Assembly: GCA_019915015.1 (NCBI GenBank)
Contig: JAHBBC010000014.1
Span: forward strand, 1,302,001-1,366,000
DNA: 64,000 bases
Source: Auriscalpium vulgare
Taxonomy: Eukaryota > Basidiomycota > Agaricomycetes > Russulales > Auriscalpiaceae
Reading direction: 5' to 3'
This document shows, piece after piece, positions 1 to 10,044 of the stretch (positions are counted from its first letter, which is position 1; every line of letters begins with the position of its first letter). The translations under genes and the position numbers were made by a program. The notes under the pieces are model-generated. The model did not search any database, was not told the origin of the DNA, and saw nothing but the letters and a program-made list of their open reading frames with translations.

Positions 1-500
1 TCGCCGGGCAATGCTCGCGTTCGGATTGGATGAGCATAGCCCCAAATCGGGTGGAGGCTTGCGATCCTAACAAGCACAAACAACGTCTCTTCGACTCCTC
101 GATCAGGCTGATATATAATGACTAAGCATCATCCAGCCAGCATCAAATAATCGTCACTAACATCGAGTTACGAGACAGCAAGAGAAGAACAAATTAGGAC
201 TGGCTTTCAGTCAGGGGGCGACGTCCTGGTTCAGGTTCGGCAGCTTCCTGATGACCGCGTGTCGATACCTATCAGTACCTATAATGGGCTCAAGGCCGGA
301 CGGATGTCGCGACACTGCCGCACGTATATCAAGGCGGGGCATATGATATTAAGGTACCGCCAAAGCGGGAAACACAAGAACAACGCAATGATGAAAGCGA
401 ATGCCGCTCAGTCAGTATCTCTGTGAAGGCAAAACCATACACGAATAGATGTTAGTGTAACAGGATCAGTATAGACCGAGTCGCCAGTCCAGCGCATGCG
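1..500. other. 5' flank, no supportable gene
   Basis: No reading frame here has recognisable content. It lies downstream of the dienelactone hydrolase gene and probably includes its 3' UTR. A TATATAATG string occurs near 111-119, but no gene that it would serve is visible. Confidence 0.4.
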
Positions 501-1658
501 TTACAGCGTCTTCTTAAACCACGCGACGGCCTGCTCGAGCGCCCCCTCCCAGCCCGCCTTGACATCTGGGATCTCAAGGTTGGGACGGGCGGCGAAGCCG
601 TGAGCCGTGCCTGCATCGCATCAGTCACTGGCATGGTGGTAGACAGGAGCGCAACGCACCTTTGTAGACCTGGAACTCGTAGTCGACGGCGTTGTCCGTG
701 CCCTTGCGCTTTTCCAGACTGCTCTCAGCCTGCGCGCGCTTCTTTTCCGCAAATGCCTCGTCCTCTGCACACGTTGTCAGTGCGGGGAGAAGGGTCAAGA
801 ATAAGGGCGAGGGGGTTACCTTCTGCACACGCCCACGAGATGGGAACCTACCAAAACCTATTCATCAGGGGAGGGCAACAAGGGGAGCAACGGGCGCACC
901 TTGATCGCCTCAATCTGCGCAGCGCTATTGCCACCGGGGTGCGCGATCACCGCGGTCGAAATCAGCCCTGTGCCCGCGAGCCGCACTGCCAATGTCCCTC
1001 CGAAGCAATACCTGCGCAACACGTGTAAGTTTCTCGTCAGCCACGGGCACGCACGCAGTAACGCACCCGACCGCCCCAAACTTCGTGTAGCCCTTCTCCG
1101 CCTTCTTTGCCTCGATGAACTAGCGTGTGCGCAGATCTTAGTAAGAAGACACCGTGTGAGAGTGAGGAGACACACGCACGGCCTTGACGCGCCCATCGAC
1201 AACGGCGGCCCGTGCGCGGTATAAGGCCGGAATTGCGGGGATGATGGTGGTGGCGAGGAGACGGAAGGTCTGGCCATAGGTGCGCTTGTCGCCTGCTTTC
1301 TCCGGGACGAAAGGCCCGAGTTTCTCGACGGTCATTGGCGGATGGCCTGATAGCGTTGAAAAAGTCAGCGCTGCGTCCCGGGGGGCAAGGGAACGGGATG
1401 GATGAGGATGATACGATACACACCGTCGAAGAGGTCCGGCACCCACACGTCCACCCCAAGTCGCTCAGCGAATATGTCCGCCATGATCTTCGAGTTGACG
1501 AGCGCGAGTCCGAAGATGTCTGTGAGCAGCAGGACAGCTTTCTTCTCCGCGCCCTCCGTCTTGTCCCCGCCCGCTGCGGCAAAGTATGCGCCGTCGATGA
1601 GCGTGCCTTTTGGCTCACCAGGGATCACATGCCCTTTGAAGCAGTTCTCGCACGACAT
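501..1658 (-). CDS. dienelactone hydrolase family protein
   Basis: Predicted alpha/beta hydrolase of the dienelactone hydrolase family, which opens lactone or ester bonds with a Cys-Asp-His triad; the substrate is unknown. The gene has several exons. The first starts at 1658 with MSCENCFKGHVIPGEPKGT, the usual fungal DLH N-terminus. A short intron (GT donor after LFDG near 1425, acceptor near 1350) leads to the HPPMTVEKLGPFVPEKAGDK exon. Later exons carry the nucleophile motif YCFGG near 985-1005, an acidic DEAFAEKKRAQ segment near 740-765, and the C-terminal AHGFAARPN motif with the catalytic His near 575-600. The TAA stop is at 501-503. All three triad elements are visible. Exon borders in the middle were not fully resolved. 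Cytosolic, because no signal peptide is seen. The family assignment is firm and the physiological role is open. Confidence 0.85.
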
Positions 1659-2969
1659 CGGGCTAGAGCAGAGTTCGGAACTGGTGAGAGGATAAGAAGG
1701 TCGAAGATCTGCGAGCAGAGGCTAGCAGAGCAGAGAGTAGTAGAGCGAAAACACGAACGAGGAAACGAAAGAGGCCGAAGCAAGTGTTTATATTAGGCGC
1801 GCTGTTTATGTGCGCCGACGGCTTGTCGACCGCGAGCACTAGACATGGCCGTGACCATGCGCAGGAGGAGGCAGAGGGAAGCGTGAATCTCGTAGATAAA
1901 GCCAATAATGAGATTGCCGATCCGTCGGGCACGTGCAGTCCCGTCGGCTGGTCGACCGTCGCGAGCGGAATACACCATTACTACCAGCAGCCTAGGCAGC
2001 CTTACCCTCGTACGCTCGCCTTTGCTCGTCTTCTGGAGTTTATCATCTGCTTCGGTCAATCTGCCAGAGGACCTTCGGTGATTTGTGCCATTCGGCGCCT
2101 TGGTTTGCGGCGGATTCTGGACTGGCAGCGTGTTGTCCTCGTTCATGGACGGTGTTCTGAACGGAGTGCCTAATCCAGTCGATACTGCGAGGATGTGTGC
2201 GTTTCCCTGCTTGTCTATTATGCCATATCGCTGACGCCGGTCGATGAGTTGTGGGCAGGCATTTCACCTTCTATGATCGAGAGTCAGCTACGGAGACTAT
2301 TCACCTCCCCCTGGAGGTCGGCATCCTTGTTCGGAAAGTGAGGGAACTTTCAGGATATCTGCGTCGAGATAGAAGTCGTATCCGCAGAGCTAGCTTGATG
2401 CTAAACGGGGTCTAAACTAAAGCTTGGCCTATGACCACATGAAGGCAGCTTGTCACGCGCTCGAACTCTAGGTGGCCGATGGTACACTACTCATGCGCCT
2501 TCTACCACAGACTGGTCTCGCGCCTTCTAGGTCAGAGATTGTCTCAAGCCGAGGACGGCCTATGGCCCGTAGACCTGATGATAGCTATCTACTCGCTCAT
2601 GCATGGTCTCCAGGGCGCGAGCAACACCGAACGAGGCAATCCGCGGGGTATGCCTAGGCGCGGTGCGCCGATGGCCTTCTTATTCAACATTAAGCCCCCT
2701 TAAGTGTGCAAGCGCAGTAGTCTCCTTCATCCCTGCAGACACAATTTCCAGGAGGAGTCCCTCATGACCAGCGACTGCCCAGCAAGTGACGTCAGTGGCC
2801 AAGACTCCACGTGGTTGCCACATGCACAAGCAGGGCAATCCACCTCCCCCATGCTCGCACCACCCAAGGCAGTATCGCGCCCACCTGAGCGAACGTTCGA
2901 GATCCATCTGATGTCATTTCCTCGTCATGCACCGGGACGTCATTCGTGGTGGGGCCTGCCATGTCGCCG
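1659..2969. other. intergenic, no supportable gene
   Basis: This is the 5' side of the dienelactone hydrolase gene. Several overlapping frames of 60-130 codons exist on both strands, but none shows conserved motifs or a sensible exon structure. Confidence 0.35.
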
Positions 2970-2976
2970 TATAAAA
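2970..2976 (+). promoter_or_regulatory. TATA box of microprotein gene 1
   Basis: TATAAAA lies 111 nt upstream of the ATG at 3081. The paralogue at 6154 has TATAAA at 6046-6051, 108 nt upstream of its ATG. The matching spacing supports both sites. Confidence 0.6.
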
Positions 2977-3080
2977 CCTGCCAGCGGTGCCGGTGACAAA
3001 GTTCATTACAACACCCACCGTCTTATCCACACAGCACATTCACATCCACCTTTTCTCAACTACTTTTTCAACAAATCATA

Positions 3081-3414
3081 ATGGTTAGCACATCTGCAGC
3101 GTCGGATGAGTCCAACCTGATTTTCCATTTCTACAGGGCTCCATCTTCTCTGCCATCGGCGGTGCCATTAACACCATCATCTCTGCCATCGCCGGCATTC
3201 TCGAGACTATCGTCGGGGTCATTGTCACCGTACGTCCTCTAAAAGTTCATCGTTTACCTCGACTTACACATTTTGCGCGCAGATTTTCGTAACCATCTTC
3301 GACGTCATCATGGACATCTTGTGCTGCCGCTGCTTCGGCGGTTCTCGACGCACAGGCAGGCGCTCAGGACGCATGGGCCGACGAGGTGGAGCGACTGCCG
3401 GCGGGGCGTACTGA
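3081..3414 (+). CDS. basidiomycete small hydrophobic/Arg-rich protein, copy 1
   Basis: A 75-residue protein of unknown function. Exons are 3081-3083 (the ATG alone), 3137-3229 and 3283-3414; the introns are 53 nt with clean GT-AG ends, and the exons sum to 228 nt. After the Met comes GSIFSAIGGAINTIISAIAG, then a continuing Ile/Val/Thr-rich hydrophobic stretch to about residue 47, a CCRC cysteine cluster, and a basic tail rich in Arg and Gly ending GGAY. The hydrophobic part could be a membrane or amphipathic segment, and the cysteines could be lipidation sites; both are inference. I recall similar short hypothetical proteins in agaricomycete genomes but know no function. The TATA box and the paralogue at 6154-6499 with an identical exon plan support the model. 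Confidence 0.75.
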
Positions 3415-6045
3415 GTGCCCTACATGACACTGTGCGGACTGGACTGTCTAGATACCCAGGCTCACGATACACGCGCGAGTCGACTGTATCATACATTGGA
3501 AACTTACGATACCTTATGCACTAATAACGCTTAGCTAGCAACAGTCACAATTGAACAGTTCCTGCTATATATACGTGATATTCGTGAACACAAGGAGAGA
3601 AAGTGTACCTAGATCAAGATGAGCGCCCTCATCTCCGTAAGTGCAAGTTACTCTCACAAGTGAACCGCTGCCTGGGCTAACGCATTTGCCCAACGCTCCA
3701 TTTCTGATTCACAAGCAGAGGCCGTTTTGCCGCGGAGTGGTGTGCGGAAGCGCAGTGGCCGTGACGACCATGACGAGGGTATTGCACGTCTGCACGCATG
3801 AAAGTGTTCTTGAACGGCTCAGCTTGCTGCGCGCGGGGTTCGCGAGGCCTGTCAACAGGAAGGAAAGGCTCAGGAGTCTTCGCGGCAGATCAGCAAAGGA
3901 GTTCGCCGACACGCACGGCCTGCTCACATTCGCAACTAGCCGTGCCCTCGTCGCGTCCACCGTGAAAAATTAGACACCGCACAGTTGAGGCCGAAGCGCT
4001 GAACCCCCACATCGCTATCTCCATGCCGCGGACGACAATCGTGCCGCCAGTACACACGACGCGGGCGTCACCATGAGCCCACCGAGAAAACACCTACACT
4101 CAGTAAGATGATTCGTGCTGGGCGATCGGCGTGAGGTGGACACGCCACGCCGCACGCGGGATTGTACGAGCGCGATAGGGCTACGCGTGCAGGTCGCATT
4201 CCCGTAGATGTAATGAGGAGGGCATGTTGGAGGGTGATTGATCATCAATGACGGTGCGCAGGGCGCGACATGCCTGCGGAAATGGTGAGAGAGGAGGGAC
4301 GCGTAGGAGTCGGCAGGCAAGCAGCGCTTGCGTGCGTGCGTGTTGCTCAGGATGTTGGGTGGATGACATCCGACCGTTAGCGACGCTCGGATGTGCAGAT
4401 CCAGAAACATAGAGTATTTTTGCAAGGCCATAATGGTTAGCCCGCATCGAGGGGGACAGCAGAAAGGCAATAAATAATTTCTGCCACGTCAACGCATGAG
4501 ATTCGCCGTGCAAAAATTCGGGCGCAGGATGTGCTCAGTCTAAATTGCAACCAGATCACCTTCGCCAGCGGGATGTAGCAATAGAACCCGTTTCTCATGC
4601 GTTTCTTCGGCGGAAATCCTAGCTGGATGTCAGAGAAATCAAAACCAGGGTCCCAACGCAGACAGACCACGTACTATAAACAAAACGAGCGCGGACGTAC
4701 GTCCATAATGCAACCCTCCTTGACGACGGCCTGCAAAAAATGAAATTGCCTCGGCCTCGGGATGACACCCTCAGTCCTTGCCGGAAATAAGGGTGCCCGT
4801 TCGTGAGCGTGAGCTGAGGAGTATTCGGAGGTTCTGCAGGCACGCGATGCGAATGAAGTCTGAGCAGTGCGACAAGGTTCGACTCACTCGGCGTACGCAT
4901 GAGGCATTAGATGTCCGCCTCTTGATGTTACAAGTAACGTGGCTCGCCAAAAACGAGCGTCAGGACAACGAGTCGCCCCGCCTCCGCTCCAGGGAGCCCC
5001 GTCTTCGTCAGTGCTGTCACTATCACTGCCGGTGGGGAATGGGACGTAGTTGGGAGTGAAACGCGTGTTGAGAGAACAGTGCGATGGCTCTCCCTGCGGA
5101 ATCGCGAACCTGCGGACTAGAAGGGCTTGGTGGGGACGCGATGTCTGCTGCGGGATTGCAATTCTGAGCCAAATAAGTGAAACGATTATGGAGGTTGTAG
5201 ATGAGCAGTTGCCACAGCATGTCGACGTCGGTCGCTACGCGGTGCCCCGGGTGAGCGCGAGTGCAATGGAATGCAATGAGGGATGTCTACGACGGAAAGA
5301 GGCGTTCCGTGTTTGCAGCCGCACACCGAGGTCCTCGAGGTCTACTTCGCTAGCAGGGATTTGAAGTGATGCAAAGTGATGCTTGAGTTCTGGAGGCTGT
5401 ATCACCTACAGGCACGCGTACGCCGTCATGAATGCATCGAACCAGGAGGTCAAAAGTGGACGTACTGTCAAGTCTCCGTTCTAGATGATAGTGAATGTGG
5501 GAGAAGGGGAGGGGTGCATGCCATTCAGAGTAAGGAAGTTATGCTGGAGGTGGGCGAGGCGATGATGAGGAGTCTTGAGTGCGTATCGGTACTAAATCCG
5601 GCTGCGGAAGACGGAAGGAAAAGCTAGAGCGTACGAGTTGACAGGCCGGGTACCGATGTCTGCGTTGAAGAGCATCTCGACCACCAGCTCTTGTGGCCCT
5701 GGGTTATATCTTCTGTGCCAAGGTCAGCCACGGAGACTAGCCCTGGGTAGTCTCCGTTGCCGTTCGTTCCGCCACTTTGAGTCCATGCTCAATCTACATT
5801 GCGAAGTACACAGCTCGAGGTGTGTGAGGAGGCACCGCCACTGGGCATGAAAGGCTTCAATGGTGAGCTAAGATAGCAATACATGAAGATGGTCTGTCAC
5901 GGTCGATGGTTGGAAGTTAGGCTTCCTGCAACGCCCAGACCTTTTCCCTTTTGGGACAATATTCTATGACTAATCGTGACGTCAGAACTTAAGGGCAGTG
6001 GCGTCATGGCTCAGCAACGCCATTGACATCGTACAGCTGCAAGCC
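3415..6045. other. spacer between the two microprotein genes
   Basis: About 2.6 kb without a convincing gene. A TATATATA-like string near 3563 and an ATG at 3619 followed by a good donor (GTAAGT) hint at a decayed third promoter or exon, but no homologous second exon follows. A perfect 10-bp stem with an 8-nt loop lies at 5730-5757. Confidence 0.35.
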
Positions 6046-6051
6046 TATAAA
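6046..6051 (+). promoter_or_regulatory. TATA box of microprotein gene 2
   Basis: TATAAA lies 108 nt upstream of the ATG at 6154, matching the layout of copy 1. Confidence 0.6.
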
Positions 6052-6153
6052 GCCTCGACGGCTGCGATCCGAGGATGCATCAACCCACGCATACCCTTCC
6101 CACACAAACAAACCTTTTTACCGAACGCATCTCCTCACCCACAAATCACAATA

Positions 6154-6499
6154 ATGGTGAGCAGCCTGCTGGTGCTTTTCGTGTAGACATACTGACCCGT
6201 ATCCCTCCCAGGGCTCCATCTTCTCTGCTATAGGCGGTGCCATAAACGCCATCATTGGCGGCATTGCAGCCATCCTCGTAACCATCGTCTCCACCATCGT
6301 CTTCGTACGTCCTATCCTCATCCTGCGCATCCGCACATCAACTCACATACGCTCTGGATCAGATCTTCGAGGCAATATTCGACGCGTGACAATATTCGAC
6401 GTCATCCTCGACATCCTCTGTTGCCGCTGCTGCACTTCGCGACGCCGCGCAGGGACCCGTTCGTACGGTCGTCGGCGTCGTACGGCCGGCGCATACTAG
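6154..6499 (+). pseudogene. small hydrophobic/Arg-rich protein, copy 2, disrupted by a 17-nt duplication
   Basis: Paralogue of the gene at 3081-3414 with the same plan: an ATG-only exon (6154-6156), an intron to 6211, a 93-nt exon 6212-6304 beginning GSIFSAIGGAINAI, an intron to 6362, then the last exon. In the last exon CAATATTCGACG is present twice (6373-6384 and 6390-6401). The 17-nt offset shifts the frame and places TGA at 6387-6389. Beyond the duplication the family reading frame resumes with IFDVILDILCCRCC, an Arg-rich tail and a TAG at 6497-6499, matching copy 1. As read, the product stops after about 41 residues and lacks the cysteine cluster and basic tail. No splice acceptor that would skip the insertion is evident. 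An assembly artefact is possible. Confidence 0.75.
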
Positions 6500-7980
6500 T
6501 CGGCTCGCGCATACGAAGGGGAACAGATACCCGCAAACCTACATAACGATATAATGGCTGTATTTTTATCACACTGAGTCCGCGCACAATACCTATGTAG
6601 CTGCAGCAACAACGTTGCGCATATCATACAGAGTTTTCTAGCGTGTTGCGATCCTTGTGTGATCGCTAGCTTCTCGCGATCGTACGGTGGAGAACGCGAG
6701 GCAGGTGCAAGCTTCCAGCGATTCAGATGGTCAGCGACATATTCCCAGCGAGGGCCGAGGCCCGAATCAGGCCACGTGATTTGCGAAAAGAAAAGTTGAG
6801 TCCGACCTTTCATCTGAACTGAACTCGGCCTAACTCGTCTCTCCAGCACCACCTCAGCGCTCGTTGAATACAAGCTCGCCCAGCATTGACTCTCCCACAC
6901 CTGTAGAACAGACCTCCGACTGCTCTGTTGGCTCAATGCCTTCAAAAGATAGCGTCCACCACGGCCCGGCTATGTGTATGCGCATTGCGTTGTTCGCTCC
7001 CGAATGTCTCGCGCTTTGTCTACCTCCATGAACATCGCAGGCGCTCTGAAGTCTTCTGAGTGCTTATATTTCACCTCGGCCTCGAACTTCCGAGTTGTCC
7101 CCCAACCCGACGTCTTCTGATAACCCGACGCCCTTCCTTGCCCTCCGACGGAACTGCAGACACCTCTAGCGCCCGCCTTTCCTCGCTGTCGACACATATC
7201 CCGACTCATAGCATCTCTGGAGGCGAGTAGTGGGGATGTTTCATGTCCTTCCAGGTCGACATCGTCCGACGGTTGCGGTCGCCGCCTGCATCCGAGCATA
7301 GAGAATACCTGCCTACTCTGGAGCTGCAGAGATCTAGATTGAATCGAGACCACCTCGATTGTCGAGTAGAGTCATATTTTTCTTGTCACTGTCGACGGGC
7401 CCCTCATGCTCACACCCAGAGATGCCGTTCTTCAGGATTTTCTATGTCATGGCGCTCAGGTCATGGGAACACATTGGACCGGGTTAGCCAATCTATCTCG
7501 AATTTGATACACGCATACACCACTGATGCTTCAAGGGACCGCGCCAAGTGCTTTTGATCACATTACATTCGCGAGCGTGTAACTGTGTTACGCTCTATCT
7601 CCTATAGACCCGACGGCGGTATCATCACATGGACTTCTCAAACCAAAGAGGTACAGAACACGCTCTCATGGCTTTCGTGAAGAGAAGCATATTTTTGCGC
7701 TCAAGCAGGTAGCAAGGATCGACAATCTTCCTGAAAAGTCAGTCAGCGCCCGTCAGCACTTGCGCCCGACCCGAACACGAGCCCGCCTACTCATCTTCGA
7801 TCACTTCGGGAATTTACAAGGCAAGACATCTTGGAGCATAGCGCCCGTTCCCTCACGGTTGCTTTTCTCGAGTGGCAGAATGGGGTTATTGTCTCCCTGG
7901 GCCTCCGGCAGGCAGTTACTTAAGAGCAAGCTTCGCGGCGAGGTAACAACTGCACTTGCCATCTAGCGCGTCTGTCGACC
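6500..7980. other. intergenic, no supportable gene
   Basis: About 1.5 kb. The frames on the minus strand (6496-6945, 6970-7353) show no domain motif or credible splice pattern. The distal part is presumably the P450 promoter. Confidence 0.35.
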
Positions 7981-10044
7981 ATGTCGAGCGCGGCCTTCTC
8001 CCCGGCCAGTTATGGCTTCAGTTTCGACTCGAATTCCTCCGCCGTCAACAGCGTCGTGTCGCGGGTCCAGGACAACCAGACCTTGGTCATCGGGATCGCG
8101 GTTGCGCTCAGCGTTCTCTTCACGGTTCGATACCTCCAGAGCCCATGGAGGAAGCTGCCCCCTGGCCCGCGCGGTCTGCCTATCCTTGGAAACGCACTCG
8201 ATTTGCGCAAAAAGCCGTGGATCAAGTTCATGGAGTGGAAGGAGAAATATGGTGCGTTTTGCGTCTGCGTCGATGGCAGGATTGCTAACCTGGCGACCTG
8301 TAGGTGACGTCGTTTATGTGAACGCCGCGGGGACACCCATGATCGTGCTCAACACCCAGAAGGCTGGCGGTGATCTCTTGGACCGTCGCGCGGCCATCTA
8401 CTCGGACCGCGCTAAGAATATCGTAGCTGGTGTCCTGACGAAGAACCTCATCCTTCTCCTGCAAAACTACACGCCATTGTGCGTGAATCATGTAGAGCTG
8501 TTGCGCTGCCCACTTACAGTATCAACTTTCTCAGGTGGCGCCGCATGCGGAAGGCATCCCACGAAGGCTTGAACAGCCCCGATGTCGAGGAGCACATTAA
8601 GCACGGCTCAACGGATGAAGCGCTCATTCTTACGCTCGGAATGCTTGAGAACCCCGCTGAATGGGACGAGCATATGCGCCGCTCCTCCGTCTCGCTCATC
8701 ATGTCCACCGTCTACGGAACGCCCCCAATCGCGAGGGCGGACGACCCCCGCGTCCAAAGCATCAACGCTTTCATTGAACGTCTGGGACATGCCTGCATGC
8801 CCGGCGCATACCTCGTCGAGTTCTTCCCGTTCCTGCGCCATTTCCCGTCGTGGTGCGTACAGCCTTCACACAGGGCGATCTGCATGTTGATAAGAATGCA
8901 GGCTCGCTGGTTGAAGCGTGAAGCTGAAGAGTGGCACGTCAAGGATTCGGCTAAGTTCGAAGGGCTATTCCAGACCGCTAAGGCCAGTGTCGTAAGTGTA
9001 TACAAATGTATCGCTTCCATTCCATTTTCTGAGTGTTCCACAGAATGCTGGAGATGAGCGCATGTACCTCACTAGCAAGATCATCAAGGATCACGCTCGT
9101 TATCAGCTGACTCCACCGGAGACGACTTGGCTAGCTGGACAGATGTTGTGTGTTTGCCATCCTGTCCTCTGTTCAATTCGCTTTATCATCTCACCTCAAC
9201 ATCTTTCAGCGCCGCGGGTTCCGACACCACGTCCGCCACTCTCGCATGGGGCGTGTTGGGGATGCTCGCGAACCCGCACACGGTCAAGGCGGCCCAGGCG
9301 CAACTCGACGACGTCGTCGGACGTTCCCGCATCCCGACGCACGCCGACATCAAGAACCTCCCGTACATCCGCGCAATCGTGCGCGAGATGCTGCGCTGGC
9401 GCCCGATCGGCCCCGCCGGCCTCCCGCACGCTGCCGCCGTTGACGACTGGTACGAGGGCATGTTCATCCCGAAGGGCGCGATCATCATGCCGCACGTGTG
9501 GGCCATGAACCACGAACCCGCGATCTACGGGCCCGACTATGCGGAGTTCAAGCCCGAGCGGCATCTCGACGCGACAGGCGAGATTGCCCCGGCCCCACCG
9601 GAGACGAAGGAGGAGGGCCATGTTGGGTATGGGTTTGGGCGCCGCATCTGCGTGGGCAGGTCAATGGCGAACATCTCGCTTCTGATGGACACGGCGCTCA
9701 TACTCTGGGCATGCAACCTCGAACGCGAGAGGGACGCCGATGGCAATCTCGTTCCGCTAAATCTTGATGACTGGGATGATGAGGGTCTGGTAACGTGCGT
9801 TACGTGCCGTTTCATGTCGATGGTGGAGTGGCTGACCAGACTGAACTTCAGGCGTCCGATGCCCTTCAAGCTCGGCGTGAGCTCTCGTTTCCCGACGCTC
9901 TCCATCTTTTGCGCGAGGAGCGGACTCTTCGTGCCCAGTGAAGATCGGGGGCATAGACATCTGTGGCCGCCCGGTAAGACATCCATTCACATCTTCATCT
10001 ATCTGTACATCACTACGGCCCGTGTCTGCGTTGTTTCGCAATGA
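7981..10044 (+). CDS. cytochrome P450 monooxygenase with C-terminal frameshift
   Basis: Haem-thiolate monooxygenase, presumably ER-anchored, using O2 and NADPH via P450 reductase; substrate unknown. Exons: 7981-8251, 8304-8478, 8535-8856, 8902-8991, 9044-9147, 9210-9794, 9852-10044. The N-terminal anchor (LVIGIAVALSVLFTVRYL) is followed by the proline hinge KLPPGPRGLPILGN, the C-helix WRRMRK, the I-helix AAGSDTTSA, the ExxR motif in REMLRWRP, the PERH segment, and the haem-binding loop GFGRRICVG whose Cys ligates the iron. It resembles the agaricomycete O-methylsterigmatocystin-oxidoreductase-like class (inference). The normal C-terminus is disturbed: after RPMPFK...SRFP the expected DALHLLREERTLRAQ and its TGA (9939-9941) lie one frame away. 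The read-through frame adds an unrelated tail to 10044, about 579 aa in all against about 545 in the other frame. Confidence 0.9.

Noticed and set aside
3619..3973. Third microprotein gene downstream of copy 1
   Set aside because: An ATG followed by a good donor and an upstream TATA-like string exist, but no family-like second exon follows.
5730..5757. Hairpin as a terminator or small RNA
   Set aside because: A perfect 10-bp stem alone, without conservation or an adjacent gene, is weak evidence in a 64-kb eukaryotic sequence.
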